Shown here piece after piece: positions 1 to 8,088 of a DNA stretch of 64,000 nucleotides (positions within the stretch are counted from its first letter, which is position 1; each line of letters starts with the position of its first letter). Origin of the DNA: Vibrio barjaei (GTDB lineage: Bacteria > Pseudomonadota > Gammaproteobacteria > Enterobacterales > Vibrionaceae); the NCBI RefSeq assembly GCF_001639065.2, contig NZ_LQXO02000034.1, forward strand, positions 1 to 64,000, read 5' to 3'. The notes under the pieces are model-generated. The model was not told where the DNA came from, searched no databases, and was given only the letters and a program-made list of their open reading frames with translations. A program made the translations under genes and the position numbers.

Positions 1-22
1 GTCAGTGAGGACGCATTATAGA

Positions 23-69
23 GATCCGGATCACATTGGCAAGCGTTTTTTAAAGAAAATCTTTAAAAA
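23..69. repeat. Two short inverted repeats at the left edge
   Basis: Positions 23-32 are the perfect palindrome GATCCGGATC. Positions 47-55 and 61-69 form an A+T-rich hairpin (TTTTTAAAG / CTTTAAAAA, 5-nt loop). Bases 1-202 hold no convincing gene. The hairpin may serve as a terminator or belong to the promoter of something left of the window; this is not determined. Confidence 0.35.
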
Positions 70-202
70 TAGGTCATTTGTAACTTTATTGACCAATAAA
101 GGCTAAAACAGAACGTTTTTTACTCATTAATCCTTTAACTTACCCCATATTGCATCTTGGTAAAGCCTCAGATGTCAGTTACGCATGCAGATTCAATAAT
201 AA

Positions 203-1453
203 CTAACGAGCTTTATTGTCTTCGAAGTAGTAAGAAATTCGAGCTCGTGGGTTTAAATATTCCCGAATCTCTTCTGGCAGCCTATCAGGGTGAATCACGG
301 ATTCCACTTTCAGCTCTTTCTCTTCAAGTGGAATGATGGGGGCTTGCAGTTTAGGTACGGTGGGATCGTAGATGAGTACATTCGGGCACAGTAAATTACC
401 ACTATTAATAGAAACGACAAGCCCAACCATCTCATTGGAGAGTTTGACTACCGTACCAGGAGGATACACACCCATATACTTAATAAGAATGTTTAGGTTT
501 TCTTGGTTATACAACTCCTTTGCATGCTTATATAGATAAGACAATGCGGTAAAAGGAATCTTTTTCTCACTCGGGATTTGGTGATGACATAGGTTATCAA
601 ACGCGTTGGCAACAGAAATTATTTGGGCGAACGCATCAATTTCATCGCCTTTGAGACCTAACGGGTAACCACTGCCGTCCAACAACTCATGATGTTGTTC
701 GATGACGGTAATGACTTCTTGAGGCAGTGTATCCATCATACCAGCGATGTTGCTACCATACTTAGTGTGCAGTTTTAGGTAGTTAGCTTCTGGCTCCGTA
801 AGTGGTGTAGTTTTTCTCAGAATTGCCGGTGGAATCTTCACTTTACCAATATCATGAAACAGTGCTGACAGCGCTACTAGTTTGATCTCCTCGGCCTCTA
901 ACCCTCTTGCCTTAGCAATCATCATAGACAGCACCGATACATTTAAACTGTGAAAGTAGATATCTTCAAATTCACTTTTACTGCCCATTAAGTGCAAAGT
1001 CACTTCATCTTCAGATAAGAGAGTATCGACGATATCATCCACTAACAAACGCGCTTCTTTCGTCGCTTGTTCTGGTCGACTTCTGAGTTTTGCCATCACA
1101 TTTCTAATTCGAGCCAAAGAGCGATCAAACTCTTTTTCGCAACGAGAAACTCTTCTCCGATAAGCGCTTAGTTCTTCTATACGTCTTTGCTTTTCTTCCC
1201 AGAGTAGATCCGAGCTTGCTTGAACATAAGCATTAGGTTCTTGAGAGGCTTGTTGAACAGGAAGCGGTAAAACATCACTTAAATCAGGGTTAACGTGGAC
1301 GTACTTCACCCCTAACTGCTTAATAATGTGTACCTGCTCTTCTGATTTAATCTTAAAAACATTAAATAGAAACGGGTGGTCATTCCATTTGAGGGGAAGC
1401 CGGACATGAAGTCCAGGCTGAATTCGGTCCACTGAAATCTTGATACTTGCCAC
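203..1453 (-). CDS. HD-GYP domain cyclic-di-GMP phosphodiesterase with DUF3391
   Basis: The 416-residue protein has an N-terminal DUF3391-type region (about residues 1-150), a charged, probably coiled segment around 85-125, and an HD-GYP domain (about 160-340). Visible motifs are the metal-binding HDIGK, and HHE followed by DGSGYPLG, which contains the GYP signature. HD-GYP proteins hydrolyse cyclic di-GMP to pGpG or GMP and so favour motility over biofilm. No signal peptide or membrane segment is seen, so it should be cytoplasmic. All catalytic motifs look intact. It is monocistronic here, separated by about 130 bp from the replication-related pair upstream. The function is confident from the motifs; the biological output is unknown. 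Confidence 0.9.
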   Translation of the reverse strand: MASIKISVDRIQPGLHVRLPLKWNDHPFLFNVFKIKSEEQVHIIKQLGVKYVHVNPDLSDVLPLPVQQASQEPNAYVQASSDLLWEEKQRRIEELSAYRRRVSRCEKEFDRSLARIRNVMAKLRSRPEQATKEARLLVDDIVDTLLSEDEVTLHLMGSKSEFEDIYFHSLNVSVLSMMIAKARGLEAEEIKLVALSALFHDIGKVKIPPAILRKTTPLTEPEANYLKLHTKYGSNIAGMMDTLPQEVITVIEQHHELLDGSGYPLGLKGDEIDAFAQIISVANAFDNLCHHQIPSEKKIPFTALSYLYKHAKELYNQENLNILIKYMGVYPPGTVVKLSNEMVGLVVSINSGNLLCPNVLIYDPTVPKLQAPIIPLEEKELKVESVIHPDRLPEEIREYLNPRARISYYFEDNKAR

Positions 1454-1583
1454 AATCCAACTGCAACTGACTGTAAAACACTCAGCGAGTTTAAAGAACT
1501 TCGTGCGCTAATTCATCTAATTATTATTAAAGTGTGACCAAATAATAAATTTGTAAACTAGCGCCTTTTCTATTGAGGGGGTG

Positions 1584-2360
1584 CTACTCTTGCTCTTTTT
1601 CGCGATTACTAAGAATAGCCGCAACTCTAGGATCTAGCGATTTGCCATGTTGCTGCTCAAACTCTTCTCGCTTGAGGTCAACGAGGTTTTTCACAGAGTG
1701 CTGGGCAAGACCTTTTGGCACTTCTGTCACCAACTTACCCTTCTCTTGCAAGCTCATAGCCTCGCGATAAAACTCTTTAAAGCGACGGACAATCAGAGAT
1801 TGTGGCAATCGGCGAAGCTCATAGCCCTTGTTTTGCATAATCCACTTTTCAAGTTGATTATTGGGCTCTTTATTAACTACTCGATTCAAAGCTTCTAAAG
1901 ACTCTGATTCAGTAAGCTGAGTCTTGAGCAATGTCAATTCACCCATAATAGGCGGCCATTTTTCGCCTGCTTGAAGTCTCTCTCGGCAATGCTGCATGAC
2001 ACGCATTAACTCCGCTTCCGTTAAGCTATCCGCAAAATCGAGAAAACGTCCTGTTGGGCGTCGTCCGTAAGACTTAATCCACGTCGACTCATAGATACTC
2101 AGTAATGTTCCGAATATATAATTACACCAGTCACTAGGTTGACGTTCTTGTTCGACCTCATTGATGCTTAAAGCCTGAGACGATGGCGAATTTGTCGTCG
2201 AGACTTGAGTCGACTGCGGCTCACGGCGACCCTTATCAACTTTTGGAGTAACAGCATTAGAAGCCTTTAAGTGCTCAAGGCTACCATTGACTCCCATTTC
2301 TCTGAGTTTCTTTTCCATTGTGCCAAAATCAACGTTTTTTGGCTTATTGCTGTTACTCAT
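1584..2360 (-). CDS. Phage lambda P-like replication protein (candidate DnaB helicase loader)
   Basis: The 258-residue soluble protein has a low-complexity N-terminus (residues 1-75, rich in Ser, Thr, Gln and Lys) and a helical domain from about residue 78. The pattern W-x-x-x-I-F-G-T-L-L, then an R-rich helix, then W-P-P-x-x-G-E, resembles the replication protein P family of lambda-like phages as I remember it. P proteins bind DnaB and load it at the origin. It lies 36 nt downstream of the DnaT-like gene, probably in one operon, mirroring the dnaT-dnaC order of Escherichia coli; the likely partner dnaB is about 6 kb away. There is no Walker A motif, so it is not a DnaC ATPase. The family assignment comes from pattern resemblance only and is moderate. 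Confidence 0.5.
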   Translation of the reverse strand: MSNSNKPKNVDFGTMEKKLREMGVNGSLEHLKASNAVTPKVDKGRREPQSTQVSTTNSPSSQALSINEVEQERQPSDWCNYIFGTLLSIYESTWIKSYGRRPTGRFLDFADSLTEAELMRVMQHCRERLQAGEKWPPIMGELTLLKTQLTESESLEALNRVVNKEPNNQLEKWIMQNKGYELRRLPQSLIVRRFKEFYREAMSLQEKGKLVTEVPKGLAQHSVKNLVDLKREEFEQQHGKSLDPRVAAILSNREKEQE

Positions 2361-2396
2361 GTCTATTACCTATATAAAGTGTGCACACTGCGAGTC

Positions 2397-3353
2397 TTAA
2401 AAGTTCGGGTTCTTACCTTGTCCTCGTAAGTACTCACGAAACTCTTCTGAAGGACTCACATCACCAGACTTATTTGACGTTTGGTAAGATTGGCGACGTC
2501 TTTCTTCTGCTTGCTTACGTCGATCTTCCGCTTGTTTCTCGTTAACAATCCACAATCTAAGTTTATTAAGCATTTGAGTGACGTTGGTGTATTCATTTGC
2601 TCGGGTTTTGTAGTAAACCACAAACTTTTCCCAGAACAAGTTAGGATCAATCTCAAGTCGAGAGAAAGCGATTGTCTGCGACGCCCAGTCTGGTATTTCA
2701 AACTCATTGAGATCATGAGTTGATAAATATTGGCTGTTGGTGGCAGGCTGCGACTCTTTCTTACTAGAAGAAAACCCACTATTTTTATCCTTACGATAAT
2801 TGGGGTGCTGCTCGCCAATCACCGCTTGTAAACTCCCCGAGCGTTTCGAGTATTCTAGCCAATCTTCAAGCTGACGCGCCAAACGAGTGATGTTCGTGGT
2901 ATTCGTCCCATGTTCACGTACAAAGTTTTGCCATACGCTGTCTCTGCTATTCGGCGGTACTTTATAGAGATCAAAAGAGGGTACCGCCCAACCTGGAGCA
3001 CTCGATTCTTGCATCGTCGTAACGCGAGATGGCTGACGAACAACTGGAGCGGCACTTGAGGCTTCAATCACTGGCAGTCGATTTGGTTCAGAACTTGCCA
3101 ACGTAAAGTGGTGCCTTTGCCCTTGAGGGGTAGATTCAACCTGACCTTTGGTCAACAACCCTTTATTAGCAAGCGCAGTGAGCACATCTGCTAGTCCAAA
3201 CTCTCCTAGCAAGCACTCTTTAGCAACATCTGACAGTGCAAAAGCCACATTCCCATCATTGCCAGAAATATCCGCTAACTTTAATAGTACTAACTTCTCA
3301 CTAGCTGTGATGTCAGTTTGTTGCCAAGCAATATGGGTAAATTTTGCACTCAC
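2397..3353 (-). CDS. DnaT-like ssDNA-binding domain protein
   Basis: The 318-residue protein starts at GTG, with AGGAG seven bases upstream. Residues 1-75 look like a winged-helix region (KLVLLKLADISGNDG..., a typical replication-initiator HTH opening). Two related segments follow, around 125-170 and 220-265. Each has a D-W/F start, W-x-x-F/K-F-V, N-x-T and a final L-x-x-W-L/I, which resembles the DnaT ssDNA-binding domain. A Lys/Arg/Gln-rich charged helix and an unstructured tail end the protein. DnaT acts in primosome assembly during replication restart. It is probably cotranscribed with the lambda P-like gene downstream. It differs from E. coli DnaT (about 180 residues) in length and in having two domain-like segments. 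Confidence 0.6.
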   Translation of the reverse strand: MSAKFTHIAWQQTDITASEKLVLLKLADISGNDGNVAFALSDVAKECLLGEFGLADVLTALANKGLLTKGQVESTPQGQRHHFTLASSEPNRLPVIEASSAAPVVRQPSRVTTMQESSAPGWAVPSFDLYKVPPNSRDSVWQNFVREHGTNTTNITRLARQLEDWLEYSKRSGSLQAVIGEQHPNYRKDKNSGFSSSKKESQPATNSQYLSTHDLNEFEIPDWASQTIAFSRLEIDPNLFWEKFVVYYKTRANEYTNVTQMLNKLRLWIVNEKQAEDRRKQAEERRRQSYQTSNKSGDVSPSEEFREYLRGQGKNPNF

Positions 3354-3569
3354 AGTAATTCTCCTATCTGTTACCTAGATTCTAGCGCTTCGACTGTTCA
3401 TAAACAAACAGAGAAAAAGTGGCCTTTGAGATTGGAACAGTATCAACGCTTATAAACGAGATCTATCGTCAATAGTTGGTAAGAGTTCGAAAAGAATGGG
3501 CTGCTGGATATGAGTCATCTCGCGGCAACATGTTGGACGTATCTCAACGTTTACATCTCGCAAAACGAC

Positions 3570-3597
3570 GAAAGGCCGCTTAAATAAGCGACCTTTC
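3570..3597 (-). terminator. Rho-independent terminator of tRNA-Leu
   Basis: A 12-bp stem with one mismatch and an AAAT loop lies just beyond the 3' end of the tRNA. On the minus strand it is followed by a short T-rich stretch. It most likely ends the tRNA transcript. Confidence 0.6.
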
Positions 3598-3602
3598 TAA
3601 TA

Positions 3603-3687
3603 TGGTACCGGTGGGCGGACTTGAACCGCCACGCCCGAAGGCAACGGATTTTGAATCCGTCGTGTATACCAATTTCACCACACCGGC
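3603..3687 (-). tRNA. tRNA-Leu (anticodon CAA)
   Basis: The 85-nt gene has a seven-base acceptor stem (GCCGGTG pairing with CACCGGT, first pair G-U), discriminator A and an encoded CCA. The anticodon loop reads TTCAAAA, with anticodon CAA at 3653-3651. The length fits the long variable arm of leucine tRNAs, and a GGTTCAAGT T-arm is present. The 3' end faces the DnaT-like/P-like pair. Confidence 0.95.
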
Positions 3688-3867
3688 ATCTTGGACTGAC
3701 GTCCTTTGATGTTTGGCATTATACGTAAGCTCTCGTTGCGTGCAACAACAAAACGCTGAATATTCTATTGTTTGCTGATATTTTCGCCACAATGTGATGC
3801 TATTCGGGCAAATAGGCTTTCTTCACGTCGACAGAATCGCTATCCTGTGGCCAGTTTTGGTTATTAA

Positions 3868-4353
3868 ATGATGTATTCAATGGAAACTCAATCTCTTCCA
3901 CCTGCGGGCTTTTTCAGACGACTTGGGGCACTGTTTTATGACAGTTTAATTATACTTGCGGTTGTGATGATGGCCGGTGGCGTTGTTGTGGCGCTCATGG
4001 AAGCGTTGGTCGCGGCGGGGCTAATGAACTATGCACCGTATGCCGACGCTAGTGATTTTCTGGGCAACCATCCCTTTTGGAGCCCTGTTTATACCGCTTA
4101 CCTAGCGTTTGCGTGGATTTACTTCCTTGTGTTCTTCTGGACTCGCGCCGGACAAACATTGGGAATGCGAGCTTGGAAGATTGAGCTGCAGAACTTAAAG
4201 GGTGGACGTATTACAGTGACCCAGGCGCTAATCCGTATCGCTACATCCGCATTTGGTTTAGCAAACTTGTCGGTCCCTATCGACCCTCAAAAGCGAGGAT
4301 TTCATGATATTTGGGCGAAGACCAAGGTTGTTGTTTTACCTAAAGCAAAATAA
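3868..4353 (+). CDS. RDD family membrane protein
   Basis: The 161-residue protein opens with the RDD-type stretch F-F-R-R-L-G-A-L-F-Y-D-S. Hydrophobic segments lie at about residues 27-50 and 75-95, and a third, weaker one around 120-140. The motif G-Q-T-L-G-M-R-A-W-K between the second and third segments is typical of the family. RDD proteins are inner-membrane proteins of largely unknown function; some are linked to Na+/H+ exchange. In-frame ATG codons at residues 1, 2 and 5 make the exact start uncertain. It stands alone, convergent with pgi, and the two share a terminator. Confidence 0.8.
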   Translation: MMYSMETQSLPPAGFFRRLGALFYDSLIILAVVMMAGGVVVALMEALVAAGLMNYAPYADASDFLGNHPFWSPVYTAYLAFAWIYFLVFFWTRAGQTLGMRAWKIELQNLKGGRITVTQALIRIATSAFGLANLSVPIDPQKRGFHDIWAKTKVVVLPKAK

Positions 4354-4370
4354 ATAGCGACGAATACAAA

Positions 4371-4392
4371 AAAGGTGCCTTTCGGCACCTTT
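4371..4392. terminator. Bidirectional terminator between the RDD gene and pgi
   Basis: A nine-bp stem (AAAGGTGCC / GGCACCTTT) with a TTTC loop, flanked by A and T runs on both sides, sits between two convergent genes. Confidence 0.85.
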
Positions 4393-4421
4393 TTTATTAC
4401 AAACGGCTAAGCAGACAAAAG

Positions 4422-6074
4422 TTAAGCTTTGTATGCTTTAAATGCGTTGATTAGACCGTTAGTCGAGCTGTCGTGAGAAGTCACTTCACTGTCGTCAGCA
4501 AGTTCAGGCAGGATTTGGTTAGCCAGCTGCTTACCAAGCTCTACACCCCATTGGTCAAAGCTGAAGATGTTCCAGATAATACCTTGAGTGAAGATCTTGT
4601 GCTCGTACATCGCGATAAGGTTACCTAGAGTACGAGGTGTGATTTGCTTCACTAAGATTGAGTTCGTTGGACGGTTACCTTCAAAGATCTTAAATGGTAC
4701 AAGATCTTTCACTTCTTCCGCTGTCTTACCTGCTTTAGCAAACTCAGCTTCAACCGTCTCTTGAGACTTGCCGAATGCAAGTGCTTCAGTTTGAGCAAAG
4801 AAGTTAGACATTAGCTTCTGGTGATGATCGCTCACTTGGTTGTGAGAGATAGCAGGCGCGATGAAATCACAAGGAATCAGCTTAGTACCTTGGTGAATTA
4901 GCTGATAGAACGCGTGTTGGCCGTTTGTGCCTGGTTCACCCCAAATAATAGGACCTGTTTGGTAATCAACTGCTTCACCATTGCGGTCAGTGAACTTACC
5001 GTTTGACTCCATATTGCCTTGCTGGAAGTATGCAGCAAAGCGGTGCATGTATTGGTCATAAGGCAGAATCGCTTCAGATTCAGCACCGTGGAAGTTGTTG
5101 TACCAAATACCGATAAGTGCAAGTAGTACTGGAATGTTGCTTTCTAGATCAGTTTCAGCAAAGTGCTTATCCATCTCATGAGCACCAGCAAGAAGCTCAA
5201 CGAAGTTGTCAAAGCCCACAGCTAGTACGATTGATAGACCGATTGCGGACCAAAGTGAGTAGCGACCGCCGACCCAATCCCAGAACTCGAACATGTTGTC
5301 AGTATCGATACCAAACTCAGAAACTGCAGTTGCGTTAGTCGATAGCGCCGCAAAGTGCTTAGCAACGTGAGCGTCATCTTGAGCCGAAGCTAGGAACCAA
5401 TCGCGAGCAGAGTGCGCGTTAGTCATCGTCTCTTGCGTAGTAAATGTCTTAGAAGCAACCAAGAATAGCGTTGTTTCTGGATTTACTTTCTTAAGAGTTT
5501 CAGCGATATGTGTACCATCTACGTTTGACACAAAGTGCATGTTCAGATGGTTCGTGTAAGGTGCTAACGCCTCTGTCACCATATAAGGACCAAGATCAGA
5601 ACCACCGATACCGATGTTCACTACGTCAGTGATCGCTTTACCTGTGTAACCTTTCCAATCACCAGAAATGATGCGCTCAGAGAAACCTTTCATCTTCTCT
5701 AATACCGCGTTTACCGCTGGCATAACGTCTTCGCCATTCACCATGATTGGCGTGTTGCTGCGGTTACGTAGTGCAACGTGAAGAACAGAACGACCTTCTG
5801 TTTGGTTGATGGTATCGCCAGCAAACATCGCTTTGATTGCGCCTTTAAGCTCAGTCTCGTTCGCTAGAGCAAATAGGTTCTTCATTGTTTCGTCGTTGAT
5901 TAGGTTCTTAGAGTAATCAACAAGAATGTCAGAGCCGAAGCGCGTAGAGAATTTGCCAAAACGGTCTGCGTCTTGTGCAAATAGCTCTGCTAAGTCCATA
6001 TCTTGCGCAGATTCAAAGTGCGCAGTCAGTGCTTTCCAAGCTTCAGTTTGCGTTGGATTGATGTTTTTCAACAT
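4422..6074 (-). CDS. pgi: Glucose-6-phosphate isomerase
   Basis: The 550-residue protein interconverts glucose-6-phosphate and fructose-6-phosphate in glycolysis and gluconeogenesis, in the cytoplasm. The length matches the family. Visible signatures are IGIGGSDLGPYM (about residues 150-161), VASKTFTTQET (about 207-217), the glutamate in GANGE-like context WGEPGTNGQH (about 376-385), and the C-terminal signature SFDQWGVELGKQLA (about 506-519). It is monocistronic, with a terminator immediately downstream. Confidence 0.97.
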   Translation of the reverse strand: MLKNINPTQTEAWKALTAHFESAQDMDLAELFAQDADRFGKFSTRFGSDILVDYSKNLINDETMKNLFALANETELKGAIKAMFAGDTINQTEGRSVLHVALRNRSNTPIMVNGEDVMPAVNAVLEKMKGFSERIISGDWKGYTGKAITDVVNIGIGGSDLGPYMVTEALAPYTNHLNMHFVSNVDGTHIAETLKKVNPETTLFLVASKTFTTQETMTNAHSARDWFLASAQDDAHVAKHFAALSTNATAVSEFGIDTDNMFEFWDWVGGRYSLWSAIGLSIVLAVGFDNFVELLAGAHEMDKHFAETDLESNIPVLLALIGIWYNNFHGAESEAILPYDQYMHRFAAYFQQGNMESNGKFTDRNGEAVDYQTGPIIWGEPGTNGQHAFYQLIHQGTKLIPCDFIAPAISHNQVSDHHQKLMSNFFAQTEALAFGKSQETVEAEFAKAGKTAEEVKDLVPFKIFEGNRPTNSILVKQITPRTLGNLIAMYEHKIFTQGIIWNIFSFDQWGVELGKQLANQILPELADDSEVTSHDSSTNGLINAFKAYKA

Positions 6075-6379
6075 GGTCTCTATCCCAATTTTTAGTCGGT
6101 TTTATTCCCAATCCCCCCAAGGAAAAGGAACCCCCAGTTTAGCGAATAATAAACAGTATATTCTAAATACAGCCCAGTGCCTTTTTAGGTTCACTAGACG
6201 TTACAAACTTGTCTGTGGTTTACAAAGTGTAGACTTTGTTTTCGTAATAATTTTTCAGGCGTAATTATGAACCAGAGCCATTGCACTCACCTTGAGTTAG
6301 GTCACGTAACGGTTCACAATATAAACAAAATAGGTAAACACCCTACCATTAAGCAGCACTATAATACATAGGAGTGATT
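6075..6379. other. Intergenic region between pgi and yjbQ
   Basis: This 305-bp gap separates two divergent genes and must hold both promoters. It is A+T-rich. I see no strong -35/-10 pair, no long inverted repeat and no credible small gene; the plus-strand open frame that enters from pgi is an antisense shadow. Confidence 0.5.
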
Positions 6380-6802
6380 ATGTGGCAACAAAAGACATTG
6401 TACCTCAGCGCTAAAGCGCGCGGTTTTCATCTGATTACTGATGAAATTGAACAACAACTGCCACAGTTAAAGGATTACTCTGTAGGTTTACTACATCTCT
6501 TTATTCAACATACTTCGGCCAGTTTAACGTTGAATGAAAACGCGGATCCGACGGTACGTAGTGATATGGAAAGTCACTTCAATCGCTATGTCCCAGAGAA
6601 TGCACCTTATTACAAACATACGTACGAAGGCAGCGATGACATGCCAGCTCATATTAAGAGCTCTCTTCTTGGAGCGAGCGTGACCATTCCAATTAACCAA
6701 GGACAGTTAGCTTTAGGTACATGGCAGGGTATTTACCTAGGTGAGCATCGAGATTTTGGTGGAGAGCGGCGAGTTATTGCGACGTTGCAGGGGCAGATTT
6801 GA
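6380..6802 (+). CDS. yjbQ: YjbQ family protein (secondary thiamine-phosphate synthase type)
   Basis: The 140-residue protein belongs to the small YjbQ/UPF0047 family. Family motifs seen are LLHLFIQHTSASLTLNENADP (about 36-56), HIKSSLLGAS (about 90-99), and the C-terminal LGTWQGIYLGEHRD with conserved His and Asp. Some members have weak thiamine-phosphate synthase activity; the true role is unclear. The ATG at 6380 is preferred over the in-frame GTG six bases earlier, because AGGAG at 6370-6374 sits five bases before the ATG and overlaps the GTG. It is monocistronic and divergent from pgi. Confidence 0.85.
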   Translation: MWQQKTLYLSAKARGFHLITDEIEQQLPQLKDYSVGLLHLFIQHTSASLTLNENADPTVRSDMESHFNRYVPENAPYYKHTYEGSDDMPAHIKSSLLGASVTIPINQGQLALGTWQGIYLGEHRDFGGERRVIATLQGQI

Positions 6803-6839
6803 GGTAAGAACCCTTGCGATATCTATGATGGTTAACACC

Positions 6840-6951
6840 TTGTCTGCCTGTTGTAACGAGGCAGACAAAGGTTGGTTTGATAAACGCCGTGAGTAGATCC
6901 CTGCCTGCGCAGGGATGGTAATACTTGGTTTCGCTCTAATACTTGGGTTCG
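6840..6951. repeat. Two hairpins and a short tandem repeat downstream of yjbQ and alr
   Basis: Arms 6840-6849 / 6859-6868 (TTGTCTGCCT) and 6897-6904 / 6909-6916 (ATCCCTGC) form two hairpins in the gap between convergent yjbQ and alr. Neither has a clear T run. A 15-bp direct repeat (TAATACTTGG followed by T or G, then TTCG) occurs at 6919-6933 and 6937-6951, with period 18. One hairpin may terminate transcription. Confidence 0.5.
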
Positions 6952-6984
6952 GGATTGAGGTTCAGTATCGAATAGTGACCGGCT

Positions 6985-8076
6985 TCACTTCGTACTGCTA
7001 TAACTCATTTCGACGCGAGAAGTGAGCTTAGTCACCAGCTCATAAGCAATAGTGCCAATGTGCTCGGCGACTTCTTCAGATGGGAGCTCTTCCCCCCATA
7101 AGATAGCTTCATCGCCCACTTGATCTAAGGCATCTGGACCTAGGTCAACAGTAAGCATATCCATCGATACTCGACCAGCGATTGGTACTTTACGACCATT
7201 CACCAGTACCGGTGTGCCATTTGGTGCTGTACGAGGGTAACCATCACCATAACCAATCGCAATCACCCCTACTTTGGTGTCTCTATGGCTGGTCCAAGTC
7301 GCCCCGTAACCCACACTTTCGCCTTTCTTTACATCGCGCACAGCAATCAAGTGAGACTTTAGAGTCATGACAGGCTTAAAGCCCATATCGGCTGCTGTCT
7401 TATCTCCAAAAGGAGACACTCCATACATAATGATGCCAGGACGCACCCAGTCTAATCGACTTTGCTGCCACTCAAGTAGGCCAGCAGAGGCTGCCATAGA
7501 GCGCTCCCCATTGCAGCCTTCTGTTAGTGACAGAAACAGCTCTATTTGCTGTTGAGTCATGGTGTTATCAAGCTCATCGGCACAACCGAAATGACTCATA
7601 TAACGCAGTGGTTTAGCCACGTTATCACAGCGATGTAAACGCTCGACGAACTCTTGGTACTGTTCTTCACGAACACCTAGACGGTGCATACCGCTATCCA
7701 CTTTAAGCCAAACAACGACCGGAGTTTCTAGCTCTGCCTGCTCTAGCGCATCAAGCTGTTCATAACAATGCACCACTGTTTGAATATTATTGGTCACCAA
7801 GACCGGGAGGTCATTCGGTGAGTAAAAACCCTCAAGCAGTAGTATGGGTTTCACCACACCACTTGCTCTTAGCTGCAACGCCTCTTCGATGCGAGCTACA
7901 CCAAATGCATCCGCACCCGTGGCATTTTTAGCAATGTGTCTCAAACCATGACCATAACCATTAGCTTTGACTACCGCCATGACTTTGCTATTCGGTGCTT
8001 TCTGTTTAATGCACGCTAGATTGTGCGCCAGCGCATCCAAATTAATATGCGCTGTCGCTGCTTTCATATAACTCAT
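6985..8076 (-). CDS. alr: Alanine racemase
   Basis: This 363-residue PLP enzyme interconverts L- and D-alanine for peptidoglycan synthesis. The PLP-binding lysine lies in AVVKANGYGHG (about residues 33-43). The catalytic tyrosine region is in KGESVGYGATW (about 255-265), and the C-terminal RVSMDMLTVDL motif is present. The first ATG is chosen because AGGG lies seven bases upstream; a second in-frame ATG is three codons later. It follows dnaB at 12 bp on the same strand, a dnaB-alr pair as in many gammaproteobacteria. Confidence 0.95.
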   Translation of the reverse strand: MSYMKAATAHINLDALAHNLACIKQKAPNSKVMAVVKANGYGHGLRHIAKNATGADAFGVARIEEALQLRASGVVKPILLLEGFYSPNDLPVLVTNNIQTVVHCYEQLDALEQAELETPVVVWLKVDSGMHRLGVREEQYQEFVERLHRCDNVAKPLRYMSHFGCADELDNTMTQQQIELFLSLTEGCNGERSMAASAGLLEWQQSRLDWVRPGIIMYGVSPFGDKTAADMGFKPVMTLKSHLIAVRDVKKGESVGYGATWTSHRDTKVGVIAIGYGDGYPRTAPNGTPVLVNGRKVPIAGRVSMDMLTVDLGPDALDQVGDEAILWGEELPSEEVAEHIGTIAYELVTKLTSRVEMSYSSTK

Positions 8077-8088
8077 ACGTCTGCCCTA

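Noticed and set aside
1..202. Replication origin or rRNA promoter at the left edge
   Set aside because: The A+T-rich hairpin and GATC palindrome are suggestive, but I see no cluster of DnaA boxes and no rRNA sequence.
1584..3687. Prophage remnant beside tRNA-Leu
   Set aside because: Only two replication-like genes are present; there is no integrase, no structural gene and no repeat of the tRNA end. Kept as a hypothesis of old acquisition only.
3580..3792. 70-residue minus-strand open frame over the tRNA
   Set aside because: It reads through the tRNA-Leu gene and its terminator and has no ribosome binding site.
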